Below the pieces are notes generated by a model, which searched no databases, had not been told where the DNA came from, and was given only the letters and a program-made list of their open reading frames with translations. Positions 8,316 through 16,700 of a stretch of 46,336 nt of DNA are shown here, one piece after another. Position numbers and translations under genes: made by a program. Source of the DNA: Synergistaceae bacterium (GTDB lineage: Bacteria > Synergistota > Synergistia > Synergistales > Synergistaceae); NCBI GenBank assembly GCA_031289955.1, contig JAITOL010000147.1, forward strand, positions 1 to 46,336, given 5' to 3'. The first letter of the stretch is position 1. Every line of letters starts with the position of its first letter.

Positions 8316-8882
8316 TTACAGCGCAAGCAGCCATCCGACGGCGGCGGCGCCGCCGATATAGCAGACCGGATGTTTGTTGAATTTTTTGAGCAGGCAGTAT
8401 GTGAGCGCAAAAAGAGCTATAGCTTTGTAATTGAAAATATCGGCCTTGTTGCCGGTCTGGCCGTACTCCCCCATGTCAAGCAGAGTTATTTTTATTATGC
8501 CCAGAGCGGCCGACGCGATAAGGGCCGTAACGGCGGGGCGTATGCCGTAGAACGCCGATTTGACGTATCTGTTTTCCTTGAATTTGCCCAATATCCTGGT
8601 TATTACAAGCATAATTATTATGGAAGGTGCGATGAGAGAGACGGTCGCGATTATGCCGCCGGCAGGTCCGCCCGCCGAAAAGCCGGCGTATGTCGCCATG
8701 TTTATCCCTATCGGGCCAGGCGTGGACTCGGATATGGCTATCATGTCGATCAGCGTCCCGCGCGTGAACCAGTCGTGGTTGTCGGCGAGCTGATAGAGGA
8801 AGGGAAGAGTCGCCAATCCCCCGCCGACAGAGAAAAGACCTATCTTGAAGAATTCGAGAACGAGAGCGAGGCAAACAGTCAT
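8316..8882 (-). CDS. Chromate transporter (CHR) family protein, second half of a split pair
   Basis: A 188-residue membrane protein with the short-chain CHR pattern: LALVLEFFKIGLFSVGGG at the N-terminus, ISESTPGPIGINMATYAG around residue 50 (family: xSQxxPGPxxxNxAxxxG), then five or six hydrophobic segments. Short-chain CHR proteins work as hetero-pairs that together equal a full-length ChrA. The known reaction is export of chromate, or in other cases sulfate, at the inner membrane; the true substrate here is not shown by sequence. Its ATG overlaps the stop of the upstream partner (ATGA at 8882-8879), a classic coupling. A longer ORF reading through the partner in this frame is a shadow. Confidence 0.9.
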   Translation of the reverse strand: MTVCLALVLEFFKIGLFSVGGGLATLPFLYQLADNHDWFTRGTLIDMIAISESTPGPIGINMATYAGFSAGGPAGGIIATVSLIAPSIIIMLVITRILGKFKENRYVKSAFYGIRPAVTALIASAALGIIKITLLDMGEYGQTGNKADIFNYKAIALFALTYCLLKKFNKHPVCYIGGAAAVGWLLAL

Positions 8883-9415
8883 CGTTTGGCCCTCGCGCGG
8901 GCGGCGATGCCGGCTGCCGCGCCGCCGACAACCGGGATTATCGGAGAGATATCGACGAACGTGAACGCGAGCAGCGCGGCTATGCCGATGACGACGCATA
9001 TCGGATCGATGAGACATTTGCGGCCCATATCGACCGTGGTGTTCACAATGAGGGCCGCTACGGCGGTCCTTATGCCGTTGAAAGCGTGCATCACCGACTC
9101 GATGCCAAGAAAGTTCTTTATGAAAAGGGCTATGGTGAGAATTATTATCACCGAAGGACAGACGACGCCTAACGCCGCCGCTATCATGCCGGATACATTT
9201 CTTTTTTTGTAACCGATGAGCATAGCGGTGTTGACGGCCACTATTCCCGGAAGGCTCTGGCTTATCGCGTAATAGTCGATTACCTCCTCCTCGGTGGCCC
9301 AATTCAGGTTTTTCACTATATCGCGATTCAACATCGGAAGCATCGTATATCCGCCGCCGAATGTCAGCACGCCTATTTTGAAAAATGTACAAAATACCTC
9401 GAGCAGTTCTTTCAT
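8879..9415 (-). CDS. Chromate transporter (CHR) family protein, first half of a split pair
   Basis: A 178-residue membrane protein homologous to the following gene. The N-terminal FCTFFKIGVLTFGGGYTMLP is the CHR opening motif, and AISQSLPGIVAVNTAMLIGY near residue 50 is its SQxLPG-x3-N signature. Five or six hydrophobic segments follow. Together with the ATGA-coupled downstream gene it should make the two-subunit transporter. The pair is followed 44 bases later by the flavin reductase and permease, so the four genes (9415 to 4963) may be one transcription unit. In this setting a metabolic anion, rather than chromate, is an equally reasonable substrate; this is inference. Confidence 0.9.
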   Translation of the reverse strand: MKELLEVFCTFFKIGVLTFGGGYTMLPMLNRDIVKNLNWATEEEVIDYYAISQSLPGIVAVNTAMLIGYKKRNVSGMIAAALGVVCPSVIIILTIALFIKNFLGIESVMHAFNGIRTAVAALIVNTTVDMGRKCLIDPICVVIGIAALLAFTFVDISPIIPVVGGAAAGIAARARAKR

Positions 9416-9450
9416 CTTGTCGCGACTATATCATCATACTCAGAAATTTG

Positions 9451-10167
9451 TCACGCGTTTTTACCCTCTAAAATGGCCTTCAGCGCGCCGACCCGTTTGT
9501 CGCGTTCCGCTGGAGCGAGGAACCAGTCGAACAGCAGCGCCTCTATGACGTCTATCGTCTGTCTGGCCTCATCATAATTTACGTCGACCAGCACCTTGAC
9601 GTCGTCGTCGGGCATCGCGCGAAATTTTCCCATTCTGCGCACGCGCTCCAGCGCGTCGATGACCTCCTGGCGCACCGTGCCGTTCATCGAAGAGAGCGTC
9701 TTTATCTCGTTCTGGAATTTGCCGGGCTTCAGTTTGAATTTTTTCCTCACCATCGCCTGAAGGCATCTGCGCGCGTATGTCGCCGACGCGCACGGGCTCG
9801 CTTTGAGCAGCCTGCACGCTTCGTCGTAGTCGCGAAAAATGGCCTCGGGGACATCGGGCGTCTTGAACTCCTGTTTGCCGCACGCCTCGGAGGGCAAGAG
9901 GCGCGCGGAGAAAAAAACATTCGGAAGTTCGTATTTCACCTTATGTCCGTCTCCGTCAGCCCTGCCTTTCTGCGAGGCGGGAGGCGAGCCGGCGTCGACC
10001 GCCACCTCGGTCTTTCCGCACGCTATATGCGGGCAGACGTATATCAGCGAATGTACCGCCACGCTGGCTCCCGGATCGGAAAACAGATTGGAGTACGCGG
10101 TTTGTCCAAGCACGACCTGATACATGTAGCCGCAGTAAGGACATCTGTGCACAGTTTCGATTTTCAT
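9451..10167 (-). CDS. DUF4145-domain protein with N-terminal zinc ribbon
   Basis: A 238-residue soluble protein. Two cysteine pairs, CPYC at residues 9-12 and CPHIAC near 50-55, suggest a zinc ribbon. The C-terminal half fits the DUF4145 helical domain: VPEAIFRDYDEACRLL, then YARRCLQAMVRKKF (family: PxxixxDyeEAxxxxxxsPrasaaLaRraLq), ending in a conserved hydrophobic helix. DUF4145 domains occur alone and in restriction or defence proteins, but no activity is established that I can state. It diverges from the MATE gene, and facing promoters lie between them. It starts 35 bases before the CHR pair on the same strand and may lead that operon. Confidence 0.7.
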   Translation of the reverse strand: MKIETVHRCPYCGYMYQVVLGQTAYSNLFSDPGASVAVHSLIYVCPHIACGKTEVAVDAGSPPASQKGRADGDGHKVKYELPNVFFSARLLPSEACGKQEFKTPDVPEAIFRDYDEACRLLKASPCASATYARRCLQAMVRKKFKLKPGKFQNEIKTLSSMNGTVRQEVIDALERVRRMGKFRAMPDDDVKVLVDVNYDEARQTIDVIEALLFDWFLAPAERDKRVGALKAILEGKNA

Positions 10168-10205
10168 CGAGCGATCACTCCCGGACGACGCGCGTCGTGA
10201 CTTTT

Positions 10206-10234
10206 ATAATACTATATTTATTATCGGCAGTTAA
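10206..10234 (-). promoter_or_regulatory. Candidate promoter of the DUF4145 gene
   Basis: Read on the minus strand, TTAACT (10234-10229) and TATTAT (10211-10206) are 17 bases apart, about 40 bases upstream of the start at 10167. The match to consensus is fair. Confidence 0.45.
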
Positions 10235-10239
10235 AACTG

Positions 10240-10270
10240 TTGACATCTCTCTCGTAAAAACGATTAAAAT
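10240..10270 (+). promoter_or_regulatory. Candidate promoter of the MATE-DUF1850 operon
   Basis: A perfect TTGACA (10240-10245) is followed by ATTAAAAT (10263-10270), offering a -10 box at 17-19 bases. It abuts the opposing DUF4145 promoter, so the two start sites may interfere. Confidence 0.55.
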
Positions 10271-10300
10271 GATCCCGGGAACTGGGAGTGATATTCGGCG

Positions 10301-11614
10301 ATGAAACGCAAATTTTTCGCGTACACTATACCGTCGGTCGTGTCCATGTGGCTCTACTCGTTTTATACGATGGCCGACGGATTTTTCGTGGCTCGCGGGG
10401 TCGGGCCGATGGCTCTCGCCTCCGTCAATATAGCAATGCCTTATATAAATTTCATCTTCGGGCTTTCCATGCTCTGCTCTGTGGGAGCGAGCACAGTGAC
10501 GGCCATATATCTCGGCCGGGGAGAGACCGATAACGCCTCGGACGCGTTCATGACGAGCATGACATCGCTGTTCGCCGCAAGCCTGCTGGTCGCCGTCTGC
10601 TCGTTCGCGTTTACCGGCAAACTCGCCGCCTTCCTTGGGGCGACGCCGCGCCTCGATGCCGGCGTTACCGAATATCTGAGCATAATAGCGTGTTTCACCC
10701 CGTTTTTCGTCATGACGTATTTCTTCGAGGTCATGTCGCGCGTGGACGGACATCCGAGGCTTGCCGCCATATCGGTGGCGCTCGCCGGCGCGACTAATAT
10801 TGTCCTCGATTACCTGTTCGTGCTCGTCTTAGGCTGGGGCATAAAGGGCGCCGCTTACGCCACAGGAATTGCCCAGACACTGCCGGCCGTCATGCTGTGC
10901 GCGCACCTCAAATTCCGGGGCAGACGCCTCAATTTCAGGGCGTTCACGTACAAACTGTCATACGTTTTGAGGGGATTTCGGCTCGGACTCGGGGATTCCG
11001 TCACCGAATTTTCAGTTGGGGCCGTGATATTCCTCTTCAACCATCGCGTGCTCGATATCATCGGGGAAGAAGGCCTCACGAGCTACACTGTGACGGCCTA
11101 CGCCACGACTCTGGCCATCATGACGATGTGCGGGATATCTCAGGGGATGATGCCGATCACGAGCTACAGTCACGGAAAGCGCGACATGGATACTTCGCGC
11201 CGGGTGCTGCGTCTCGCGCTTATCACCGCGACGGCCTGCGGCATGTCATGGTTTCTCATATCGGAAATTTTCGCGTCCGGCATCGCGTCAATTTTCATAA
11301 ACGCCGAGGCGAACCCGGAAATACATTCGGATACGGTCAGGGCGTTTCGAATCTACGCGGCCTCGTTTTCGCTGATAGGGATAAATATCGTGCTCGCCAC
11401 ATTTTTTTCGACCGTCGAGCGCCCGTTATATGGGATAATACTGTCGTCGTGCAGGGGGCTTTTCGTCATAGCGGCCTCGCTTTACGCCATGAGCGGCATC
11501 TTCGGCGCTCCGGGGATATGGCTTTCGCCGACCGTCTCCGAGGCCGTGTGCGCCGCGATAGGAGTCACGATGCTAACGCGGATGTACAAACGCGGCGGAG
11601 GTCATGACGGATGA
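10301..11614 (+). CDS. MATE-family multidrug/organic cation exporter
   Basis: A 437-residue protein with about 12 transmembrane segments arranged as two repeats of six. Family features include SVVSMWLYSFYTMADGFFVA in helix 1-2 (MATE: P.ii.ml...lynivD.ifvG), GPMALASVNIAMPYINFIF, GRGETDNA near residue 75 and GISQGMMPITSYSHGKRDMD near 285, the usual GxxxGxxPxxxYxxGA motif. MATE proteins export cationic compounds in exchange for Na+ or H+. This branch resembles the MepA/DinF-like subgroup of anaerobes. The upstream binding site is weak (GGGAG, 12 bases before ATG). The stop overlaps the next start as ATGA, coupling it to a DUF1850 protein. Confidence 0.9.
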   Translation: MKRKFFAYTIPSVVSMWLYSFYTMADGFFVARGVGPMALASVNIAMPYINFIFGLSMLCSVGASTVTAIYLGRGETDNASDAFMTSMTSLFAASLLVAVCSFAFTGKLAAFLGATPRLDAGVTEYLSIIACFTPFFVMTYFFEVMSRVDGHPRLAAISVALAGATNIVLDYLFVLVLGWGIKGAAYATGIAQTLPAVMLCAHLKFRGRRLNFRAFTYKLSYVLRGFRLGLGDSVTEFSVGAVIFLFNHRVLDIIGEEGLTSYTVTAYATTLAIMTMCGISQGMMPITSYSHGKRDMDTSRRVLRLALITATACGMSWFLISEIFASGIASIFINAEANPEIHSDTVRAFRIYAASFSLIGINIVLATFFSTVERPLYGIILSSCRGLFVIAASLYAMSGIFGAPGIWLSPTVSEAVCAAIGVTMLTRMYKRGGGHDG

Positions 11615-12177
11615 AACACGCCCTCGGTCCCGGGCCGGGATCGATACTTCTTCGGATAATTTTCATAGCGGCGCTCGGGGCGATATTCATGTCGTATATG
11701 CCAGTGAACTATTTCACCGTCACGGGACGCGGCAGGACGCTATTTTCCTGTCCGGCGCCGAACGGCTATCCGTTCGTCGCGACTTATATACATTCGCTTC
11801 AGCTCACGCCCGTCAAGGACGACTACAGATTCGTCGGCGGCAGGATATGGGGCTGGGAGGAGTGGACGCAGTCGCACAACGCAGGGCTGCCCTCCGTGAC
11901 GCCTCCCCACGCCGTGCTCGTCATATCGCCCCCGTGGATGATAAACAGGGGCGGCAGATTCTCTCACGACGTAATTTATTACAGGATCGGCACGGAGAAA
12001 TTCGGCCGCAACCTGTGGAAGTTCGGCCCATGGGACGAAATAAGCATTTTTGAAAAATATCCGTCGTACAGAGTCGCCATCGAAATCTCGGTAACGCCTT
12101 TGGGCGACGCCGGGACGACCGGCTTCGACACGATTCACGAAACGCCCAACGCCGACAGGCGGATTATGTCCCTCTGA
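11611..12177 (+). CDS. DUF1850-domain exported or anchored protein
   Basis: A 188-residue protein with an N-terminal hydrophobic segment (IIFIAALGAIFMSYM, residues 16-30), so it is secreted or anchored. Residues 45-125 match the DUF1850 pattern: a cysteine in a short strand (TLFSCPAP), FVATYIHSLQLTPVKDDYRF (family: F.v.yiHSVe.tPv.e.y.), then GWEEWTQSHNAGLP and a tail of beta-rich sequence. DUF1850 proteins are typically encoded beside TAXI-TRAP permeases; here the gene is instead fused by an ATGA overlap to a MATE exporter. Function is unknown; an extracytoplasmic binding or accessory role is inference only. It converges on gltD, with about 57 bases between them and no clear terminator. Confidence 0.72.
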   Translation: MKHALGPGPGSILLRIIFIAALGAIFMSYMPVNYFTVTGRGRTLFSCPAPNGYPFVATYIHSLQLTPVKDDYRFVGGRIWGWEEWTQSHNAGLPSVTPPHAVLVISPPWMINRGGRFSHDVIYYRIGTEKFGRNLWKFGPWDEISIFEKYPSYRVAIEISVTPLGDAGTTGFDTIHETPNADRRIMSL

Positions 12178-12234
12178 CTTGGAATGAGCGGCGCGGGATG
12201 CGCGTTTGACTTAGAATTAGAATAATCGCCGCCC

Positions 12235-13728
12235 TCAAATCAGGCTGGCTATCTTCTCGTTCTTCTCCTCGCTCAGATACCTGTCGCATTCGATCGCGGC
12301 GTGTCGTCCCTCATATATGGCCCACACCACGAGCGAAGGCCCTCTTCTCATATCGCCAGCCGCGAACACGGTGAGCAGGCTGCTCTTGTAGTTGACGTCG
12401 TTCGCGGCTACGTTGCCGCGGGCGTCCACTTCGATCTGAAACTGATCTATCAGCGCTCGTTCGGGCCCCGTGAAACCCATAGCTGTCACAACCATATCGG
12501 CAGGAAGCTCTTTCTCCGTTCCCTCTATGGGTTTGGGCGTCAACATGCCGTTTTCTCTGACCCACTCGACGTTCACAGTCACTACCGATGAGACTCTCCC
12601 CTTCTCGCCTTTTATCTCCTTCACCGTGGTGAGATAACGTCTCGGATCCTCCCCGAAGATCTCGAGCGATTCGTACTGGCCGTACTCCGTTCGCAGAACC
12701 CTCGGCCAGAGCGGCCACGGATTGGAACCGGCTCTATTCTCCGGAGATGCCGGCATTATCTCGAGCTGAACGACGCTCGCCGCCTTCTGCCTTATGGACG
12801 TTCCAACGCAGTCGGCGCCGGTGTCGCCTCCGCCGACGACGACGACGCTGCGTCCCCGCGCGTCTATCTGGTTCTCATCCCTTGTAGCGAGCCCGAGTAT
12901 GCGCCTCGTCGAAGCGGAGAGAAACTGTATGGCCGTATGGACGCCTTTCAGGTCGCTGCCCTTTACGTCGAGCCTCCGTTCGTTTGTAGCCCCGCAGCAG
13001 AGCACGATCGCGTCGAATTCGTTCATCAGGCGGATCACCGGCATATCGAGGCCGACCTCGGCGCCAAGGACGAATTTGACGTTCTCCTCCGCCATCATCC
13101 TGATCCTGTCCGCCACGACGGACTTTTCGAGCTTCATATTCGGTATGCCGTACATCAGAAGCCCGCCCGGCCTGTCGGCGCGCTCGAAAACCGTCACATC
13201 ATTGCCGAGGTGATTCAGCATATCGGCGCAGGCAAGCCCGGATGGTCCTGAGCCGACGACAGCCACCTTCCTGCCGGTGCGAACGAGCGGAACCTTCGGG
13301 CGTATCCGCCCGTTTTCGATCATATAATCTATTACATACCGCTCGATGTTTTTTATCGTGACCGGCAGTTCGTGTTCGCCGAGGGTGCATGATCCCTCGC
13401 AGAGAGCAGGACATACGCGCGACGTGAACTCGGGAAACGGATGTGTCCTCGACATGCGGTCGTACGCGCCCTCTATGTCACCGTTATAAACGAGGTCGTT
13501 TATCTCCGGTATCAGATTGCCGAGCGGACAGCCTATCGGGTTTCCCTCAACCACGATCCCGGCATGGCAGAACGACACGCCGCAGTCCATGCAGCGCGCG
13601 CTCTGGCGGGTTATCGTCTCCCGGTCCACCGGCATCGTGAAATCCGAATAGTCGCACACGCGTTCGCCTACTGGCCTGTATTCGACATCGACCCTCTCGT
13701 ACTCCATAAAACCCGTCGGTTTTCCCAT
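12235..13728 (-). CDS. gltD: Glutamate synthase (NADPH) small subunit
   Basis: About 497 residues. GltD passes electrons from NAD(P)H through FAD and 4Fe-4S clusters to GltB, which makes two glutamates from glutamine and 2-oxoglutarate. The N-terminal domain has two cysteine groups, ARCMDCGVSFCHAG near residue 45 and GCPLGNLIPE / VCPALCEGSC near 65-105, which ligate the low-potential clusters. The FAD Rossmann motif GSGPSG lies near 160 and the NADPH motif VVGGGDTGADC near 295; the C-terminal GDMRRG closes the FAD site near 465. The ATG at 13728 is preferred, because AGGAG lies nine bases upstream, over the GTG at 13740 that overlaps that site. It follows gltB by 34 bases in one operon. Confidence 0.95.
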   Translation of the reverse strand: MGKPTGFMEYERVDVEYRPVGERVCDYSDFTMPVDRETITRQSARCMDCGVSFCHAGIVVEGNPIGCPLGNLIPEINDLVYNGDIEGAYDRMSRTHPFPEFTSRVCPALCEGSCTLGEHELPVTIKNIERYVIDYMIENGRIRPKVPLVRTGRKVAVVGSGPSGLACADMLNHLGNDVTVFERADRPGGLLMYGIPNMKLEKSVVADRIRMMAEENVKFVLGAEVGLDMPVIRLMNEFDAIVLCCGATNERRLDVKGSDLKGVHTAIQFLSASTRRILGLATRDENQIDARGRSVVVVGGGDTGADCVGTSIRQKAASVVQLEIMPASPENRAGSNPWPLWPRVLRTEYGQYESLEIFGEDPRRYLTTVKEIKGEKGRVSSVVTVNVEWVRENGMLTPKPIEGTEKELPADMVVTAMGFTGPERALIDQFQIEVDARGNVAANDVNYKSSLLTVFAAGDMRRGPSLVVWAIYEGRHAAIECDRYLSEEKNEKIASLI

Positions 13729-13762
13729 ATTATCCAGCACTCCTTCTCATGATTTTCGCCCT

Positions 13763-16700
13763 TTAATCTTTTTTCTCCTCCGCGCGCCCGTTTCTGACAT
13801 CATTGAAGGCATAAAGCGGGATGTCCTCTTCCGGGACGCCATTCTCACGCGCGCTTCGCATGGAGGCCATAACTTTCTGGTAAGATTTCGGCACAACCTT
13901 GACGAACGATTCGAGACTCGTCTCGAAATCGCCGAGAATCGCGCCGGCCACAGGGCTGCCCGTGTACTCGCGATGACATTTGATAATGTTCCGCAAGGTT
14001 TCCTCATCCTCCCTGTCGAGTTTTGTCAGGCTGTCCGCCAGATCCCGGTTGCAGTTGTCCCCAAATTTGTTTTCCGGGTCGTATACATATGCCACGCCGC
14101 CGGACATGCCGGCGCCGAAATTCTTCCCCGTAGGCCCGAGGATCACGACAACGCCGCTCGTCATGTACTCGCAGCCGTGGTTGCCCACCCCTTCCACGAC
14201 AGCGGACGCCCCGCTGTTGCGGACGCAAAAACGCTCTCCCGCCACGCCCATTATGTAGGCTTCGCCGGACGTGGCGCCGTATAGAGCGACATTTCCTATA
14301 ATCACATTCTCGCCCACCTCCGGGACCCAGCCCTCCGTCGGGAGCACAATTATCCTGCCGCCCGAGAGTCCTTTGCCCACGTGGTCGTTCGCCTGTCCGT
14401 GAAGCTCCAGCGTCACGCCGCGCGAGAGAAACGCCCCGAAGCTCTGTCCGGCCGCTCCGTCGAAAATCAACTTCACCGAGTCGTCGGGAAGCCCGTCTAT
14501 GCCCCACCTCTTCGCGATTTCACCGGAGAGCATCGCCCCGACGGTGCGGTTCGTGTTGTTGATGGCGTATCTGGCCGATATTTTTTCCCCGCGCTCGAGC
14601 CTCGGGATGCAAAGGGGTATGAGCGTATTTCTGTCGAGCGAGCGCTGGAGCATGTGCTCCTGCGGGAAGTGGAAATAACGATCCTCCTTGCGTTCAATGG
14701 ACGACGGCTGCGACAGAAGGTTCGAAAGGTCCACAGTGCGCGCTTTTTCGTTGTTTATTTTGTATTTCACTCGAAGCAGCTCGACGTGGCCGATGAGCTC
14801 GTTAAACGTGTGAGCCCCGACCATAGCCATCCACTCGCGAACCTCCATCGCCAGAAATCGCATGAAATTTTCGACGTATTCCGGCTTGCCGCTGAATTTT
14901 TTCCGCAAAACGGGGTTCTGAGTCGCTATGCCGACCGGACAGGTGTCGAGGTTGCAGACCCTCATCATGTCGCAACCGAGCGCCACGAGCACCGACGACG
15001 CGAAAGCGAATTCCTCGGACCCCAGAAGCGCCGCGATCACTATGTCCCGCCCCGAAAGCAGCTTTCCGTCGGTCTCTAGCGTGACGCGATTTCTGAAATT
15101 GTTCAGCATCAGCGTCTGATGCGCTTCAGCAAGCCCGAGCTCCCACGGAAGGCCCGTGTGCCTGATGCTCTCCCTCGGAGCTGCCCCTGTTCCCCCGTCG
15201 TAGCCGCTTATCGTGATCACGTCCGCGAGCCCCTTGGCCACTCCGACCGCTATCGTGCCGACGCCTGCCTCCGAGACGAGCTTGACGCTTATCCGGGCGT
15301 GCCTGTTCGCGTTTTTCAGGTCGTGTATGAGCTGTGCCAGATCTTCGATCGAATATATATCATGGTGAGGGGGCGGCGATATGAGCGCCACGCCCGGCGT
15401 CGAGTTGCGCGCGCGGGCTATCCACGGGTATACCTTGGAACCAGGAAGATGTCCTCCCTCGCCAGGTTTTGCCCCCTGAGCCATCTTTATCTGTATCTCT
15501 ACGGCGCTGTTGAGGTAGGCTATCGTAACGCCAAAACGGGCGGACGCCACCTGTTTTATGGCGCTCGAGGAGTTGTCCCCATCCGGACGATCCGCCCATC
15601 TCTCCGATATCTCGCCGCCCTCGCCGCTGTTGCTTTTGCCGTGGAGACGGTTCATCGCGATAGCTATACACTCGTGTGCCTCCGGGCTTATCGAACCGTA
15701 GGACATCGCGCCCGTTTTAAACCGACGGACGATATTCTCCACAGGCTCCACGGAGTCCAGCGGGATCGGTTTGCCGCGGGTCACTATATTGAGCAGGCCG
15801 CGGATGTTTTTGAGCGTGTCGGAGCGGCTCGTCACAAGGGCAGTGAACTTCTTGAACAGGTCATAGTCCCCGGTCCGGCATGCCTGCTGTAGATAGTAGA
15901 CGCTCTCGGGGTTGAAGAGATGATACTCCCCGTCATGCCGCCACTTCATGTTCCCGCCGGAGTCCAGCGGCTCCCCTATTCTGATGGAGTTGAACGCGTT
16001 CTCGTGGCGCGCCCGGCTCTCGGCCTCTATCTCCTTGAGCGTCACTCCGCCGATTCGAGTCGTCGTTCCCGTGAAATATTCGTTCACTACCTGCTCGCTG
16101 ACCCCCAAGGCCTCGAATATCTGAGCTCCCTGATAGCTTCGGACCGTCGAGATTCCCATCTTCGAGATGACCTTCACGATGCCCTTCGTAAGGGAGGTCA
16201 TGTAATTGGCGATAGCGGCCGCTTCATCCTGCTTTATGGCGCCTCGCGACGCCATGTCGCGTATTATCCGAAACGACAGATACGGGTTTACCGCGTCGAC
16301 GCCGTAGCCGATGAGGGAAGCCATGTGGTGCGCCTCTCTCGGCTCGCCGCTCTCTATGATGATGCTTACGCGCGGGCGGGTCTTTTTTCTGATGAGATGA
16401 TGATGGAGTCCGGCGGACGCGAGCAGCGCCGGTATCGGTATCCTGTTCTCGCCCGCTCCCCTGTCGGAGAGGATTATGAGGTTATATCCGTTCGCGACCG
16501 CGACGTCCGCCGCGAAAAACAGGTTATCGAGCGATTTTTTGAGTCCCGAGGACAAGCGGCTGTTAAAGAGCATGGGCAGGGTGACGCACTTGAAGCCGCG
16601 TTCGTTTATGTTGCGGAGCTTCAGCAGCTCCTCGTCCGATATGACCGGCGTGTGGTGGCGTATCATGCGGCAGTTCTTGGGACCGGGGACGAGCATGTTG

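Noticed and set aside
8316-9392. A single 358-codon ORF covering both chromate transporter halves
   Set aside because: Its first half is read in the wrong frame of the upstream gene; the two real genes overlap by ATGA.
800-9415. A metabolic island involving nhaC together with the reductase operon
   Set aside because: They are separated by the plus-strand flagellar block and a bidirectional terminator, so no shared unit is supported.
10221-10228. GCCGATAA on the minus strand as a second sigma-28 promoter
   Set aside because: No TAAA-like element lies 15 bases upstream, and the downstream gene is not flagellar; a sigma-70 pair fits the same place.
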